45,186 bases of DNA from Patulibacter sp040675535 (lineage in GTDB: Bacteria > Actinomycetota > Thermoleophilia > Solirubrobacterales > Solirubrobacteraceae). Below the pieces are notes generated by a model that was given only the letters and a program-made list of their open reading frames with translations, ran no database searches and was not told the DNA's origin. A program made the position numbers and the translations under genes. Position 1 is the stretch's first letter; every line of letters starts with the position of its first letter. The DNA lies in assembly GCF_040675535.1 (NCBI RefSeq), contig NZ_JBFAPC010000026.1, forward strand, positions 1 through 45,186, given 5' to 3'. Below are positions 18,472-26,005 of this stretch, piece after piece.

Positions 18472-18606
18472 TCACGGCGTCCTCGACCCTGGGGTCGTCA
18501 CCAGCGGTGCGGGCGTGTCCGTCTCCTGGATCGGCGGGTTCTTGGCGCAGCCCGCGAACGCTCCGACGACCAGGAGGACGGGAACGACCGACAGCACGCG
18601 CTTCAT
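18472..18606 (-). CDS. Small lipoprotein, function unknown
   Basis: A 44-residue product starting MKRVLSVVPVLLVVGAFAGC: a basic N-terminus, a hydrophobic stretch and a lipobox (AFAGC) with C20 as the lipidated residue, so it should be anchored in the cytoplasmic membrane facing outward. Only 24 residues follow, rich in Thr and Pro and without a domain. The ribosome binding site is weak. It lies between the PadR remnant and the secreted fibronectin-like protein, on the same strand as both. The lipobox is strong evidence for translation, but nothing shows a role. Confidence 0.55.
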   Translation of the reverse strand: MKRVLSVVPVLLVVGAFAGCAKNPPIQETDTPAPLVTTPGSRTP

Positions 18607-18669
18607 GGGACTGACGGTACCCGCGGTGTCCGAGGTCGAACACCGCGGGCGCGCAGCACCTGTCCTTGC

Positions 18670-19641
18670 TCAGCGGCGCAGCGCGATGTTCACCGAGGCG
18701 CCCGGGAGCGACTGGAAGCTGCCGTCCTTGACCTGGACGAAGACGCGGTAGGTGCCGCTGTGCTTGATCCGGACGCGGACCGCGTACTTGGCGTACTGGT
18801 CGGTGCCGGCCGTCGTGCGGGAGCCCTTGAGGGTGATCCACTTGTCGCCCGACAGGCGCTGGACGCCGATCGCGTCGCCGACGCGGGCCGGGCGGACCCG
18901 GCCGGAGAAGCGGAGGGTGCCGCGCGGACGGACCTTGCGCTTGACGTTCGTGGTGACGATCACGCCGACCTGGGTGCCGACGACGGCGGAGGCGACGGGC
19001 GACTTGCCGGTCGTCACGACGCGGTACTGGGTGTTGATGCCGAGGCCGAGCAGCGGGAAGGCGAACGCGCCGGTCGACGAGGTCAGCTGGACGTTGCCGG
19101 CGGGCTGGAAGCCGCCCGTGTACGGCCACGGGTTCTGCTGCAGCTGGACCTCGCGGCCCGTGCTGTTGGTGCCACCGAGGGTGCCGGCGATGGTCGTCGC
19201 GCCGCCGAAGGGCACGACGCTCGGGTTGGCAGCGACCGTGAAGCCGAGCGGCTGGACCGGCGTCTTGAACGTCCGGTCGGCGCCGCGGACGGTGCCCTTG
19301 CGGTTGTTGGCGACGATGCGGAAGTGGTAGACGGTCGCGGACTTCAGGCCCGAGATCCCGGCCGTCGCGGCGACCGGGGAGACCCCGGCGCCGGCGCTGG
19401 CGCGGGCGGTCTTGGCGCCGTACTTCTTGCTGGTCCCGTACTCGAAGCGGTAGGCGGTGCCGGCGCCGCCGGGATCGACGCGACCGGTGACGGTGGCGCT
19501 CTGCGGCGTGATGCTGCCGGCGAGGCCCGTCGCGACAGACGGCTTCGTGACGGCGGGGGCCTTCGTGGCGGCGGTGGCGGCCGAGGGGGCGGCGGCGACC
19601 GCGACGATGCCGACCAGGACGGCCGGGGCGATGCGGATCAT
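18670..19641 (-). CDS. Secreted protein with a fibronectin-III-like domain
   Basis: A 323-residue exported protein. Residues 1-24 are a Sec signal peptide (MIRIAPAVLVGIVAVAAAPS, cleavage after an ATAA-type site). Residues about 40-130 form a fibronectin-III-like domain (SATVTGRVDPGGAGTAYRFE, YGTSKKYG, SATVYHFRIVANN) of the type found repeatedly in surface proteins of this bacterial group. The rest is two beta-rich segments (PSVVPFGGATTIAGTLGG and GTLRFSGRVRPARVGDAI) resembling bacterial Ig-like folds. An AGGAG element lies 6 nt before ATG 19641. No enzyme motif or wall-anchor is visible. A role at the cell surface is likely but unspecified. Confidence 0.82.
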   Translation of the reverse strand: MIRIAPAVLVGIVAVAAAPSAATAATKAPAVTKPSVATGLAGSITPQSATVTGRVDPGGAGTAYRFEYGTSKKYGAKTARASAGAGVSPVAATAGISGLKSATVYHFRIVANNRKGTVRGADRTFKTPVQPLGFTVAANPSVVPFGGATTIAGTLGGTNSTGREVQLQQNPWPYTGGFQPAGNVQLTSSTGAFAFPLLGLGINTQYRVVTTGKSPVASAVVGTQVGVIVTTNVKRKVRPRGTLRFSGRVRPARVGDAIGVQRLSGDKWITLKGSRTTAGTDQYAKYAVRVRIKHSGTYRVFVQVKDGSFQSLPGASVNIALRR

Positions 19642-19871
19642 TCGAGTCTCCTGCGAACGGCGACCGACCGCGGGCGGCGCCTGTCGGGGGAAGCCGGTGC
19701 GTTGCGGCACCGGGCGGTCCGTCGAGCGTAGTCGAGGATGCGACCAGCACCGTGAGAGTCGAATGAGAACGCCCTGCTCCCGGGCACCTCCCGGCGTCGT
19801 CCACCGGCCGTGACGCCCCCGCGATCGCCGCTCCGCCGGCGGTCGGAAGTCCGTGCCCCCGGGACCGCCGC

Positions 19872-20285
19872 TCAGGACGTCGGGTACGTGCGCCGGACGC
19901 CCGCGCGGCCGAGCAGCGCGACGACGTGGTCGTGGCGCTCGGCGACCCGGGCCAGCAGCGCCGGCAGGTCGGGGGCGGCGTCGCCGGCGACGTGCTCCTC
20001 TCCCGTGCACCGCAGCAGCACGATCGACGCGAGATCGTCCGACGCGCACGCCAGACGGTCGAAGGCCTCGGCGAGCCGGGCGCGCTGCCGCGCGGGCACC
20101 TCGGCGACCACCGGGTCGACCTCGAGCCGCACGCACCGGGCGTGGAGCTCGCGGACGCCCACGACGACGGGGCTCTCCGGTGAGCTGCGGTCGACCGGTG
20201 AGGACGCCAGGGCCGCGAGCCGCCGGGCGTGCTCGAGGAGGTCGCCGGCCGCCCAGTTCGGGTCGGCGGCGGAGGGCGTCAGCAT
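19872..20285 (-). CDS. Hypothetical protein
   Basis: A 137-residue, mainly helical, soluble protein without recognisable domain, signal peptide or membrane segment. The product has balanced composition (for example LLEHARRLAALASSPVDR and ARLAEAFDRLACASDDLASI), more protein-like than the opposite frames, and ends near the secreted-protein promoter region. It lies 35 bp downstream of the S4-domain gene on the same strand and may be co-transcribed with it. I do not recognise a family. Confidence 0.55.
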   Translation of the reverse strand: MLTPSAADPNWAAGDLLEHARRLAALASSPVDRSSPESPVVVGVRELHARCVRLEVDPVVAEVPARQRARLAEAFDRLACASDDLASIVLLRCTGEEHVAGDAAPDLPALLARVAERHDHVVALLGRAGVRRTYPTS

Positions 20286-20320
20286 GGCGGCACCGTAGAG
20301 CGCCTACCGGACGGAACCCC

Positions 20321-20536
20321 TCAGTTTGCAGCGACGATGCGCAGGATCTCGTCCTCGAAGGCCACCACGTCGCCGTCGTGGAGCTGCCGCCCGCGGCGCT
20401 CCTCGGGCTCGCCGTTGACCGTCACGAGGCCCTCGCCGAGAGCGGCCTTCGCCTCGCCCCCGGAGTCGACGACGCCGGAGAGCTTCAGCAGCTGGCCGAG
20501 GCGGACCATGTCCCCACGGATCTCGATGTCGCGCAC
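20321..20536 (-). CDS. S4-domain RNA-binding protein (YaaA/RlbA-like)
   Basis: A 71-residue protein that is essentially a single S4 RNA-binding domain: RDIEIRGDMVRLGQLLKLSG, VVDSGGEAKAALGEGLVTVN, GEPEERRGRQLHDGDVV. The IxLxQxLK-type first helix, the GG-x-AK segment and the VNGEPExRRGRQL turn are characteristic of free-standing S4 proteins that associate with ribosomal RNA. Length is normal for the stand-alone family. It is divergent from the acyltransferase gene, with about 35 bp between proposed starts. Confidence 0.88.
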   Translation of the reverse strand: MRDIEIRGDMVRLGQLLKLSGVVDSGGEAKAALGEGLVTVNGEPEERRGRQLHDGDVVAFEDEILRIVAAN

Positions 20537-20571
20537 CCGGCGATCGTCGCAGACCGTCGCGCCGTCCGGCG

Positions 20572-21864
20572 GTGGCGTCGCGCCCGCGAGCGACGCCGGC
20601 GCGCGCGAGGGCCGACAGGGGGTGCGCCGCGGGCGCCAAGGTCTTTGTAAGACTCCGACACATCACGGACTCCAGTTCGTACTCGACGCCGGGTGGTTCC
20701 TCCCCGGCGCGGCCGACGGTCCCCCACGTCAGCGCCCTCGACGGGCTTCGCGGTACCGCAGCACTCGGTGTCGCGGTCGGTCACGTGTGGCTGTACGTGA
20801 AGGGCGACGGCGCCGCGCCGGACGGACGCCTCCTCAACGGGCTCCTGGGAGAGGGGCGCCTGGGGATGCCCCTGTTCTTCGTGCTCTCAGGCTTCCTGAT
20901 CTTCCGGCCGTTCGCGGCCGCAGCGCTCGACGGCCGCGCGCAGCCGCGCCTGTGGCCGTACGCGCTGCGGCGCGGTGCGCGGATCGTCCCGGCGTACTGG
21001 CTGGTGATCCTCGCCTCCGCGCTCCTGCTGGCGTTCCTCGAGCACCCCGCGGCGCAGCCGGCGTCCGAGGTCATGTCCTACCTGGTGTTCCTCCAGAACT
21101 ACCGCGAGGGCACCCACGGCGGGATCGATCCGCCGACCTGGAGCGTGGCGGTCGAAGTCTCCTTCTACGTCGCCGTCCCGCTGCTCGGGCTCGCCGCCGC
21201 GCGGGCCTGCCGGCGGCTGCGTCGCCCGGCCGCGCGCCGGCGGGTGCTCGCGGCCGTGTGCCTGCTGATCGCCGCGCTCGGCTGCTGGCTGATCGGCCAG
21301 GGGACGCTGCACGGCTGGCCCGGCACGACGACCGACACCCTGCCCGTCCGGATGGGCTCGTTCGGCGCGGGCATGCTCGTCGCCGTCCTGACGCACGGTC
21401 GGCGGCTCACCGTCGGCCCCGCGACGGCCCTGGCCGCCGCCGGCGTCGCGCTCGTCGCGACCGAGACCGCCGCCCGCATCTACGGGCTCGGCCCCGAGGC
21501 CTGGCGCCAGGCGCTGATCGACACGCCCGTGACGATCGGCTTCGCGATGGTCATCGGCGCGATCGTGGCCGGCCGCCCGGTGGGCGCCGTGATCATGGAG
21601 CGCGGCCCGCTCCAGCGGTTCGGCGCGTACTCCTACGGCCTCTACCTCGTGCACTACCCGGTGATCAAGGTCCTGCGGTCGTTCGAGGCCTTCCCGCGCG
21701 ACCCCGCCCTGGCGGTGCTCGTCGTCGTCGGGATCAGCCTCGCGCTGGCGATGCTGCTGTGGCGCTTCGTCGAGCGTCCGGCGATCGCCTGGGCGCACCG
21801 CCGCACGCCGTCGCGGCGCACCGCGACGCGGCCGGCCTACGCCAAGGCCGCGTCGGGCGACTGA
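20572..21864 (+). CDS. Membrane acyltransferase, OafA/YrhL (acyltransferase-3) family
   Basis: Acyltransferase-3 proteins O-acylate sugars or lipids at the membrane. The product has about ten hydrophobic segments and the family landmarks SALDGLRGTAALGVAVGHVW, FFVLSGFLIFRPF (the R/H region at the first loop), RRGARIVPAYWL, and PPTWSVAVEVSFYVAVPLL; a late GLYLVHYP segment also fits. The start is uncertain: GTG 20572 gives 430 residues but the first about 50 are not family-like, and no ATG, GTG or TTG lies nearer the conserved SALDGLRG. The C-terminus is a short basic tail. The gene stands alone on the plus strand, followed by the 82-bp tandem repeat. No partner is obvious. Confidence 0.85.
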   Translation: MASRPRATPARARADRGCAAGAKVFVRLRHITDSSSYSTPGGSSPARPTVPHVSALDGLRGTAALGVAVGHVWLYVKGDGAAPDGRLLNGLLGEGRLGMPLFFVLSGFLIFRPFAAAALDGRAQPRLWPYALRRGARIVPAYWLVILASALLLAFLEHPAAQPASEVMSYLVFLQNYREGTHGGIDPPTWSVAVEVSFYVAVPLLGLAAARACRRLRRPAARRRVLAAVCLLIAALGCWLIGQGTLHGWPGTTTDTLPVRMGSFGAGMLVAVLTHGRRLTVGPATALAAAGVALVATETAARIYGLGPEAWRQALIDTPVTIGFAMVIGAIVAGRPVGAVIMERGPLQRFGAYSYGLYLVHYPVIKVLRSFEAFPRDPALAVLVVVGISLALAMLLWRFVERPAIAWAHRRTPSRRTATRPAYAKAASGD

Positions 21865-21874
21865 CGGGGCTGAC

Positions 21875-22087
21875 CCGCGTGCTGCGGGCCGGCGGGTGAC
21901 CGCGAGTCCTACCGACCGCCGGCGTGCCGTCGCCTTCAACGGGCCACCCGTCACGGCCGCGTGCTGCGGGCCGGCGGGTGACCGCGAGCCCTACCGACCG
22001 CCGGCGTGCCGTCGCCTTCAAAGGGCCACCCGTCACGGCCGCGCGAAGCGGACCGGCGGGTGACCGCGAGCCCTACCGACCGCCGGC
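21875..22087. repeat. 82-bp tandem repeat, about 2.6 copies
   Basis: The core CCGGCGGGTGACCGCGAG starts at 21889, 21971 and 22053, a strict 82-bp period; copies 1 and 2 are nearly identical over the whole unit (one or two substitutions), and copy 3 has a different left edge and runs into the 3' end of the sulfur-carrier gene. Each unit also contains GGGCCACCCGTCACGG, which can pair with the GGGTGAC part, so the transcript can form repeated hairpins. The unit includes a copy of the last codons and stop of the carrier gene, so the array probably arose by duplication of that gene's tail and trailer. Confidence 0.85.
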
Positions 22088-22354
22088 GACGGCGGGGAGG
22101 ATCTGCAACTCCTGGCGGTCGGTGACCGCCGTGCCGAGGCCGTCGCCGAAGCGGATGTCCTCGCCGTCGAGATAGACGTTGACGAATCGGCGCAGGTCGC
22201 CGGCGTCGTCGGTCAGGCTCGAGCGGAGCTCCGGGTGGGCGGTGAAGAGGGACTCCAGGGCCGTCTGGACCGTGGTCCCCTCCGCCTTGACCGTGCCTTC
22301 GCCGCCGGTGGCGGCGCGCAGCTGGGTCGGGATCTTGAACGTGACTTCGGCCAT
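22073..22354 (-). CDS. CysO/MoaD/ThiS-family sulfur-carrier protein with an extra C-terminal Arg
   Basis: A 93-residue ubiquitin-fold sulfur carrier. Such proteins are activated as C-terminal thiocarboxylates on a Gly-Gly end and donate sulfur. The product closely follows mycobacterial CysO in layout (VTFKIPTQLRAATGG, FVNVYLDGEDIRFGDGLGTA, QILPAVAGG), but after G91-G92 there is one more residue, Arg93, before the TAG. It would need a protease to expose Gly-Gly, as the Mec/HcyD JAMM proteases do elsewhere. ATG 22354 shares one base with the stop of the PLP-enzyme gene (TGATG), so the two are translationally coupled. Both lie under the SAM riboswitch at 23704-23799. No E1-like activator or JAMM protease is in the window. 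Confidence 0.9.
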   Translation of the reverse strand: MAEVTFKIPTQLRAATGGEGTVKAEGTTVQTALESLFTAHPELRSSLTDDAGDLRRFVNVYLDGEDIRFGDGLGTAVTDRQELQILPAVAGGR

Positions 22355-23640
22355 CAGACCGACACCTCCGTGCGGTGTTCCGCGGTCGCTTCGAACTGGT
22401 CGAAGTTGGCGTCGATCTCGCGGCACTCGAAGGAGCCACGGACCGCATCCAACGTCTTGAGGCCCTCGCCCGTGATCACGATGACCACGCGCTCGTCGGC
22501 CCCGATCCGGCCGGAGTCGGCGAGCTTCTTGAGCACCGCCGTCGTCACCCCGCCGGCGGTCTCGGTGAAGATGCCGGTCGTCCGCGCGAGCAGCGCGATG
22601 CCCGCGCGGATCTCGTCGTCGGTGACCTGGTCGATCGTGCCGGCCGTCTTGCGGGCCAGCTCGATCGCGTAGGGGCCGTCGGCGGGGTTGCCGATGGCGA
22701 GGGACTTGGCGATCGTGTTCGGCTTGACCGGACGGCAGACGTCCTGGCCCTGCTCGAACGCGTGGGCGACCGGGTTGCAGCCGGCGGCCTGCGCGCCGCT
22801 CATGATCGGCAGCGCCTTGTCGGCGTCCAGCAGCCCGAGCTCCTGCCACTCGGCGAAGCCCTTGCCGATCTTCGTGAACAGCGACCCGGAGGCGATCGGC
22901 GCGACGATGCGGTCCGGCGTCTGCCAGCCCAGCTGCTCGGCGATCTCGTACGCCAGGGTCTTGGAGCCCTCGGCGTAGTAGGGGCGCATGTTGACGTTCA
23001 CGAACGCCCAGTCGGGCCGCTCGCCGGCGATCTCGGTGCAGAGCCGGTTGACGTCGTCGTAGTTGCCGCGGACGGTGACGACCGTGGCGCCGTAGACACC
23101 GGTCGCGAGGATCTTCTGCTCCTCGAGGTCCGCCGGGATGAAGACGTAGACGGGCATCCCCAGGGCGGCGCCGGCGGCGGCCACCGCGTTGGCGAGGTTG
23201 CCGGTCGACGCGCAGGCGAGCGTCGTGAAGCCGAGCTCCTTGGCGCGGGCGGCGGCGACGGCGACGACGCGGTCCTTGAAGGAGTGCGTCGGGTTGGCGG
23301 CGTCGTTCTTCACCCAGACCTCGCGGAGCCCGAGCTCCTTGGCGAGGTTGTCGGCGCGCACCAGCGGGGTGCTGCCGGCCGGCAGGCCCTCGAGTCCGGC
23401 CGTCTGGCCCGGGCCGCTCGCGGCCAGCACGGGCACGCGGTCGACGGGCAGGAAGTCGGCGTAGCGCCAGATGTTCTGCGGGCCCGCCTGGATGCGACGG
23501 CGGATGGCCTCGGGGTCACCCTTGGAGGGGTGCTCCTCGTACTTCACCTCGAGCGGACCGAAGCACTTCGAGCAGACGAAATGCGCCTCGAGCGGGTACG
23601 TGCTGCCGCACTCGCGACAGGTCAGGGAACTGGCAGACAT
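22354..23640 (-). CDS. thrC: Threonine-synthase-like PLP enzyme under SAM riboswitch control
   Basis: A 428-residue fold-type II PLP enzyme of the threonine synthase family, which converts O-phosphohomoserine to threonine. It has an N-terminal zinc ribbon (C8, C11, C23, C26), the lysine that should bind PLP in NPTHSFKDR (K122), the STGNLANAVAAAGAALG segment and the PLP-phosphate loop region near SGSLFTKIGKG. I chose ATG 23640, which has GAGGAG 8 nt before it and starts directly before the zinc ribbon; upstream reading enters the riboswitch. The regulatory context is atypical for threonine synthesis: a SAM riboswitch leader and a CysO-like sulfur carrier as the next gene. It could be a true ThrC, or a paralogue that uses phosphohomoserine and carrier-bound sulfide to make homocysteine. 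Neighbouring hom and thrB are absent. Confidence 0.88.
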   Translation of the reverse strand: MSASSLTCRECGSTYPLEAHFVCSKCFGPLEVKYEEHPSKGDPEAIRRRIQAGPQNIWRYADFLPVDRVPVLAASGPGQTAGLEGLPAGSTPLVRADNLAKELGLREVWVKNDAANPTHSFKDRVVAVAAARAKELGFTTLACASTGNLANAVAAAGAALGMPVYVFIPADLEEQKILATGVYGATVVTVRGNYDDVNRLCTEIAGERPDWAFVNVNMRPYYAEGSKTLAYEIAEQLGWQTPDRIVAPIASGSLFTKIGKGFAEWQELGLLDADKALPIMSGAQAAGCNPVAHAFEQGQDVCRPVKPNTIAKSLAIGNPADGPYAIELARKTAGTIDQVTDDEIRAGIALLARTTGIFTETAGGVTTAVLKKLADSGRIGADERVVIVITGEGLKTLDAVRGSFECREIDANFDQFEATAEHRTEVSV

Positions 23641-23648
23641 GGGCTGAA

Positions 23649-23689
23649 CTCCTCGTCGGTCCTCCGCCGAAAGGGTGTGGCGGAGGTCC
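23649..23689 (-). promoter_or_regulatory. Expression platform of the SAM riboswitch (hairpin plus Shine-Dalgarno)
   Basis: Between the aptamer and the start codon the minus strand has CCTCCGCC and GGCGGAGG (plus-strand arms 23661-23668 and 23679-23686, with two further pairs beyond a mismatch) enclosing a 10-nt loop, then the Shine-Dalgarno GAGGAG at 23654-23649. There is no T tract, so control is probably at translation initiation. A GGCTG in the aptamer-proximal part can pair with CAGCC just before the ATG, offering an alternative structure. Confidence 0.6.
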
Positions 23690-23703
23690 GTACTGGTCCA
23701 GCC

Positions 23704-23799
23704 ACACATCTCTCTGGAATTGGCACCTCTCCGCGTCGGCGATTTCGCGGTGGTTGCCGGGGGTTCAACGGGCCAGTCCCTCCCCCCCTCTGGATGTGT
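23704..23799 (-). ncRNA. SAM (S-box type) riboswitch aptamer
   Basis: The P1 stem is ACACATC (minus strand, 23799-23793) with GATGTGT (23710-23704). Between them are the S-box core elements in order: CAGAGG, GGAGGGACTGGCCC, GTTGAA-CCCCCGGCAACC, a variable hairpin (ACCGCG...CGCGG) and AGGTGCCAATTCC. These are the most conserved SAM-I family positions, including the pseudoknot-forming CTGGCCC/GGCAACC region. High SAM should reduce expression of the threonine-synthase-like and sulfur-carrier genes. A -35-like TTGATA lies at 23828-23823 (minus strand) but the -10 is weak. The remaining upstream sequence to 23943 shows nothing else I recognise. Confidence 0.92.
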
Positions 23800-23943
23800 T
23801 GATCGGTGCTCGTTGCGGAGCGTATCAATGAACCCCGGATGTCCGGGCTGTGCAGCACGTCCGCGGGCGCCACGAGCCTCGCCCCGGTCCGACGCACCCC
23901 CTGCCCGGGACGCTCGGGGCGGCGAGGCCCCCCGCCTATCCCG

Positions 23944-24804
23944 TCAGCGGGCGACCGCGTCGACGGTGTGGTCGACGCGGGCCAGCAGCGACACGTGCGG
24001 CAGGCCCTGGTGGCCGAACAGCGCGCGGCGCCCGAGGGCGAAGGCGCGCTCCTTCAGGGTGTCCTCCGGCGGGTGGCCCTCGCCCAGGCGGATCACGTAC
24101 GGGCGGCTCTGCTTCTCGACGACGAAGCCGGCGGCCCAGACCATCCGGCGGTGCGCCGCGAGGTTGGGGTGCCACCACTGGACGAGGCCCTCGTCGGCCT
24201 CGAGCAGCGCGACGGCGCGACGCGGATGCTGGAGCGTCGCGCGGACGCGGAGCATCTCGGCGGAGAGGAAGTGGCCGGTCGTGACCTTGCGGATCGCCTC
24301 CATCGCCTTGACGGGGTTCTGCAGGTGCAGCATCAGGCTGCCGCAGATCGCGAAGTCGAACTCGCCGACCTCCTCGACCGAGAGGTCGTAGACGGAGATC
24401 GCGCGGCGTTCGACCTTCGAGCCCAGCAGCCGGTGAGCGGTCGAGAAGCCGGCGGCCTTGTCCTCGCCGACCATGCCCTCGAGCGCCGGGGTGGCGAGCG
24501 GCCGGCCGCGGGTGGGGATGTCCCACTGCGACTGGTCCTTCAGGTCGATCGCGACGACCTCGGACGCGCCGCGGCGCTCCATCTCGAACGCGAGGTGCCC
24601 GTCCCACGTGCCGACGTCCAGGCAGCGCTTGCCCCGCAGGTCCGGCCACGGCATCGTGTCGATGATCGGCCGCAGGTCGAACCAGCCGGGCGTCGAGATC
24701 CCGTGGGGCAGATCGATCGAGTGGTACCAGAGCGGCACCGCGTCCACGGCGGCGCGCACCTCGGCGGCGGTGGGGGCGGCCGCGGGCGCGGTCGAGGGAG
24801 TCAT
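23944..24804 (-). CDS. Class I SAM-dependent methyltransferase (CmoB/DUF1698-like), copy 1
   Basis: A 286-residue methyltransferase. The N-terminal segment WYHSIDLPHGISTPGWFDLR and the SAM-binding KRCLDVGTWDGHLAFEMERR (motif I, residues 61-69) with the acidic VVAIDL (motif II) resemble the DUF1698 family whose best-known member is the tRNA methyl/carboxymethyl-transferase CmoB. FDFAICGSLMLHLQNPVKAM is the post-II/motif IV region. It lacks a CmoB-length extension, so the substrate is unknown and need not be tRNA. I chose ATG 24804; an in-frame upstream extension would overlap the corA promoter. A clear paralogue lies at 31411-32202. Confidence 0.85.
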   Translation of the reverse strand: MTPSTAPAAAPTAAEVRAAVDAVPLWYHSIDLPHGISTPGWFDLRPIIDTMPWPDLRGKRCLDVGTWDGHLAFEMERRGASEVVAIDLKDQSQWDIPTRGRPLATPALEGMVGEDKAAGFSTAHRLLGSKVERRAISVYDLSVEEVGEFDFAICGSLMLHLQNPVKAMEAIRKVTTGHFLSAEMLRVRATLQHPRRAVALLEADEGLVQWWHPNLAAHRRMVWAAGFVVEKQSRPYVIRLGEGHPPEDTLKERAFALGRRALFGHQGLPHVSLLARVDHTVDAVAR

Positions 24805-24884
24805 GGGCGTGCACGGTACAGAGAGAGGCGCGGAGTAGACTGGTAGGACCGTGCCCGCCGTCGACGACGAACCCCTCAGTCCCG

Positions 24885-25880
24885 ATGCCGACGTTTCCCC
24901 GTCCGCGCTTCGGGTTCGGCTCCCGGCCCGCTGAGACCACCTCCTCGGGCCAGGGCGAGCCCGACACGCCACAGATCGACATCGTCGAGGCCCATGGTCT
25001 CCGGTGGATCAACCTCGGCCGCTCCAGCCGCGTCGAGATGGCGTGGCTGCACGAGCACTTCGACTTCCACGCGCTGGACTACGAGGACGTCTCGTCCCGC
25101 AACCAGCGGCCGAAGGTCGACAAGTACGACGACTACCTGTTCATCGTGCTGCACTTCCCGGACTACGACAAGAACGTCGGCCGGCTCAACGCGCTCGAGC
25201 TCGACGTCTTCATCGGGCCGGACTTCGTCATCACGATCCCCAACCGGCCGCTGCGGACGATCGACTACCTGTTCTCGCGCGTCGAGGATCGCGAGGAGGA
25301 GCGCGAGCGCCACTTCTCCCGCGGCGCCGGCTACCTGCTCTACCGCATCGTCGACGAGTGCGTGGACGCGTCGTTCCCGATGCTGCGCAAGATCGGCAAC
25401 AAGCTGGAGAGCCTCGAGGAGGACATCTTCGAGGGCCGCTCGAAGGAGATCGTCCGCGACATCTCCAACGTGAAGCAGGAGATCATCAACTTCCGCAAGA
25501 TCGTCCGGCCGCAGCGGACGGCGCTGAAGGACCTCAACGCGGCGCGGCGCTACCTCGTCGAGGACGAGGAGCTCTACTTCGACGACATCAACGACGCCTC
25601 CGAGCGCGTCTGGGACATGCTCGAGAACTTCAAGGAGGTCGCGGAGGCGCTCGAGGGCTCCAACGAGTCGGTGCTCGCGCACGCCCAGAGCGACTCCCTG
25701 AAGGTCCTGACCGCGATCACCGTGATCGTGCTGCCGCTGACGCTGATCGCATCGGTCTTCGGGATGAACGTCAAGGTTCCGGGCGAGGCGGACTCCGGCG
25801 CGTTCTGGGTCCTGATGGGGGTCATGGTCACGATCCTCGTGAGCATGGTCTGGTGGTTCCGCCGCAACGACCTGCTGTAG
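24885..25880 (+). CDS. corA: CorA-family magnesium/divalent metal channel
   Basis: CorA proteins are pentameric Mg2+/Co2+ channels of the cytoplasmic membrane. The 331-residue product has the large soluble funnel domain (WINLGRSSRVEMAWLHEHFD, VDKYDDYLFIVLHFPDYDKN), the long stalk helix region (about 170-270) and two C-terminal transmembrane helices, with the selectivity motif GMN at 293-295 (SVFGMNVKVPG) and the C-terminal WWFRRNDLL. Length is normal. It is divergent from methyltransferase copy 1 with an 80-bp shared promoter region and has no operon partner. Confidence 0.95.
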   Translation: MPTFPRPRFGFGSRPAETTSSGQGEPDTPQIDIVEAHGLRWINLGRSSRVEMAWLHEHFDFHALDYEDVSSRNQRPKVDKYDDYLFIVLHFPDYDKNVGRLNALELDVFIGPDFVITIPNRPLRTIDYLFSRVEDREEERERHFSRGAGYLLYRIVDECVDASFPMLRKIGNKLESLEEDIFEGRSKEIVRDISNVKQEIINFRKIVRPQRTALKDLNAARRYLVEDEELYFDDINDASERVWDMLENFKEVAEALEGSNESVLAHAQSDSLKVLTAITVIVLPLTLIASVFGMNVKVPGEADSGAFWVLMGVMVTILVSMVWWFRRNDLL

Positions 25881-26005
25881 GGCGCCGCGGCGGCCGGGAT
25901 CACGCCGCAGCTCGGCTCGCGCTCCGCCTAGGCACGGTTCCCGCCCCGCGGGTCTCGGCGCCACAGTGTCGCGGGCGCCGCGGTGGACCGCGGTGCGGGT
26001 GGCGG

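Noticed and set aside
21875..22087. CRISPR-like array
   Set aside because: The whole 82-bp unit repeats, including the would-be spacers, so it is a simple tandem duplication, with no cas genes nearby.
22073..22849. Longer minus-strand frame through the sulfur carrier into the PLP-enzyme gene
   Set aside because: Upstream of ATG 22354 the frame is a shadow of the PLP enzyme; the carrier family start and the TGATG overlap define the gene.
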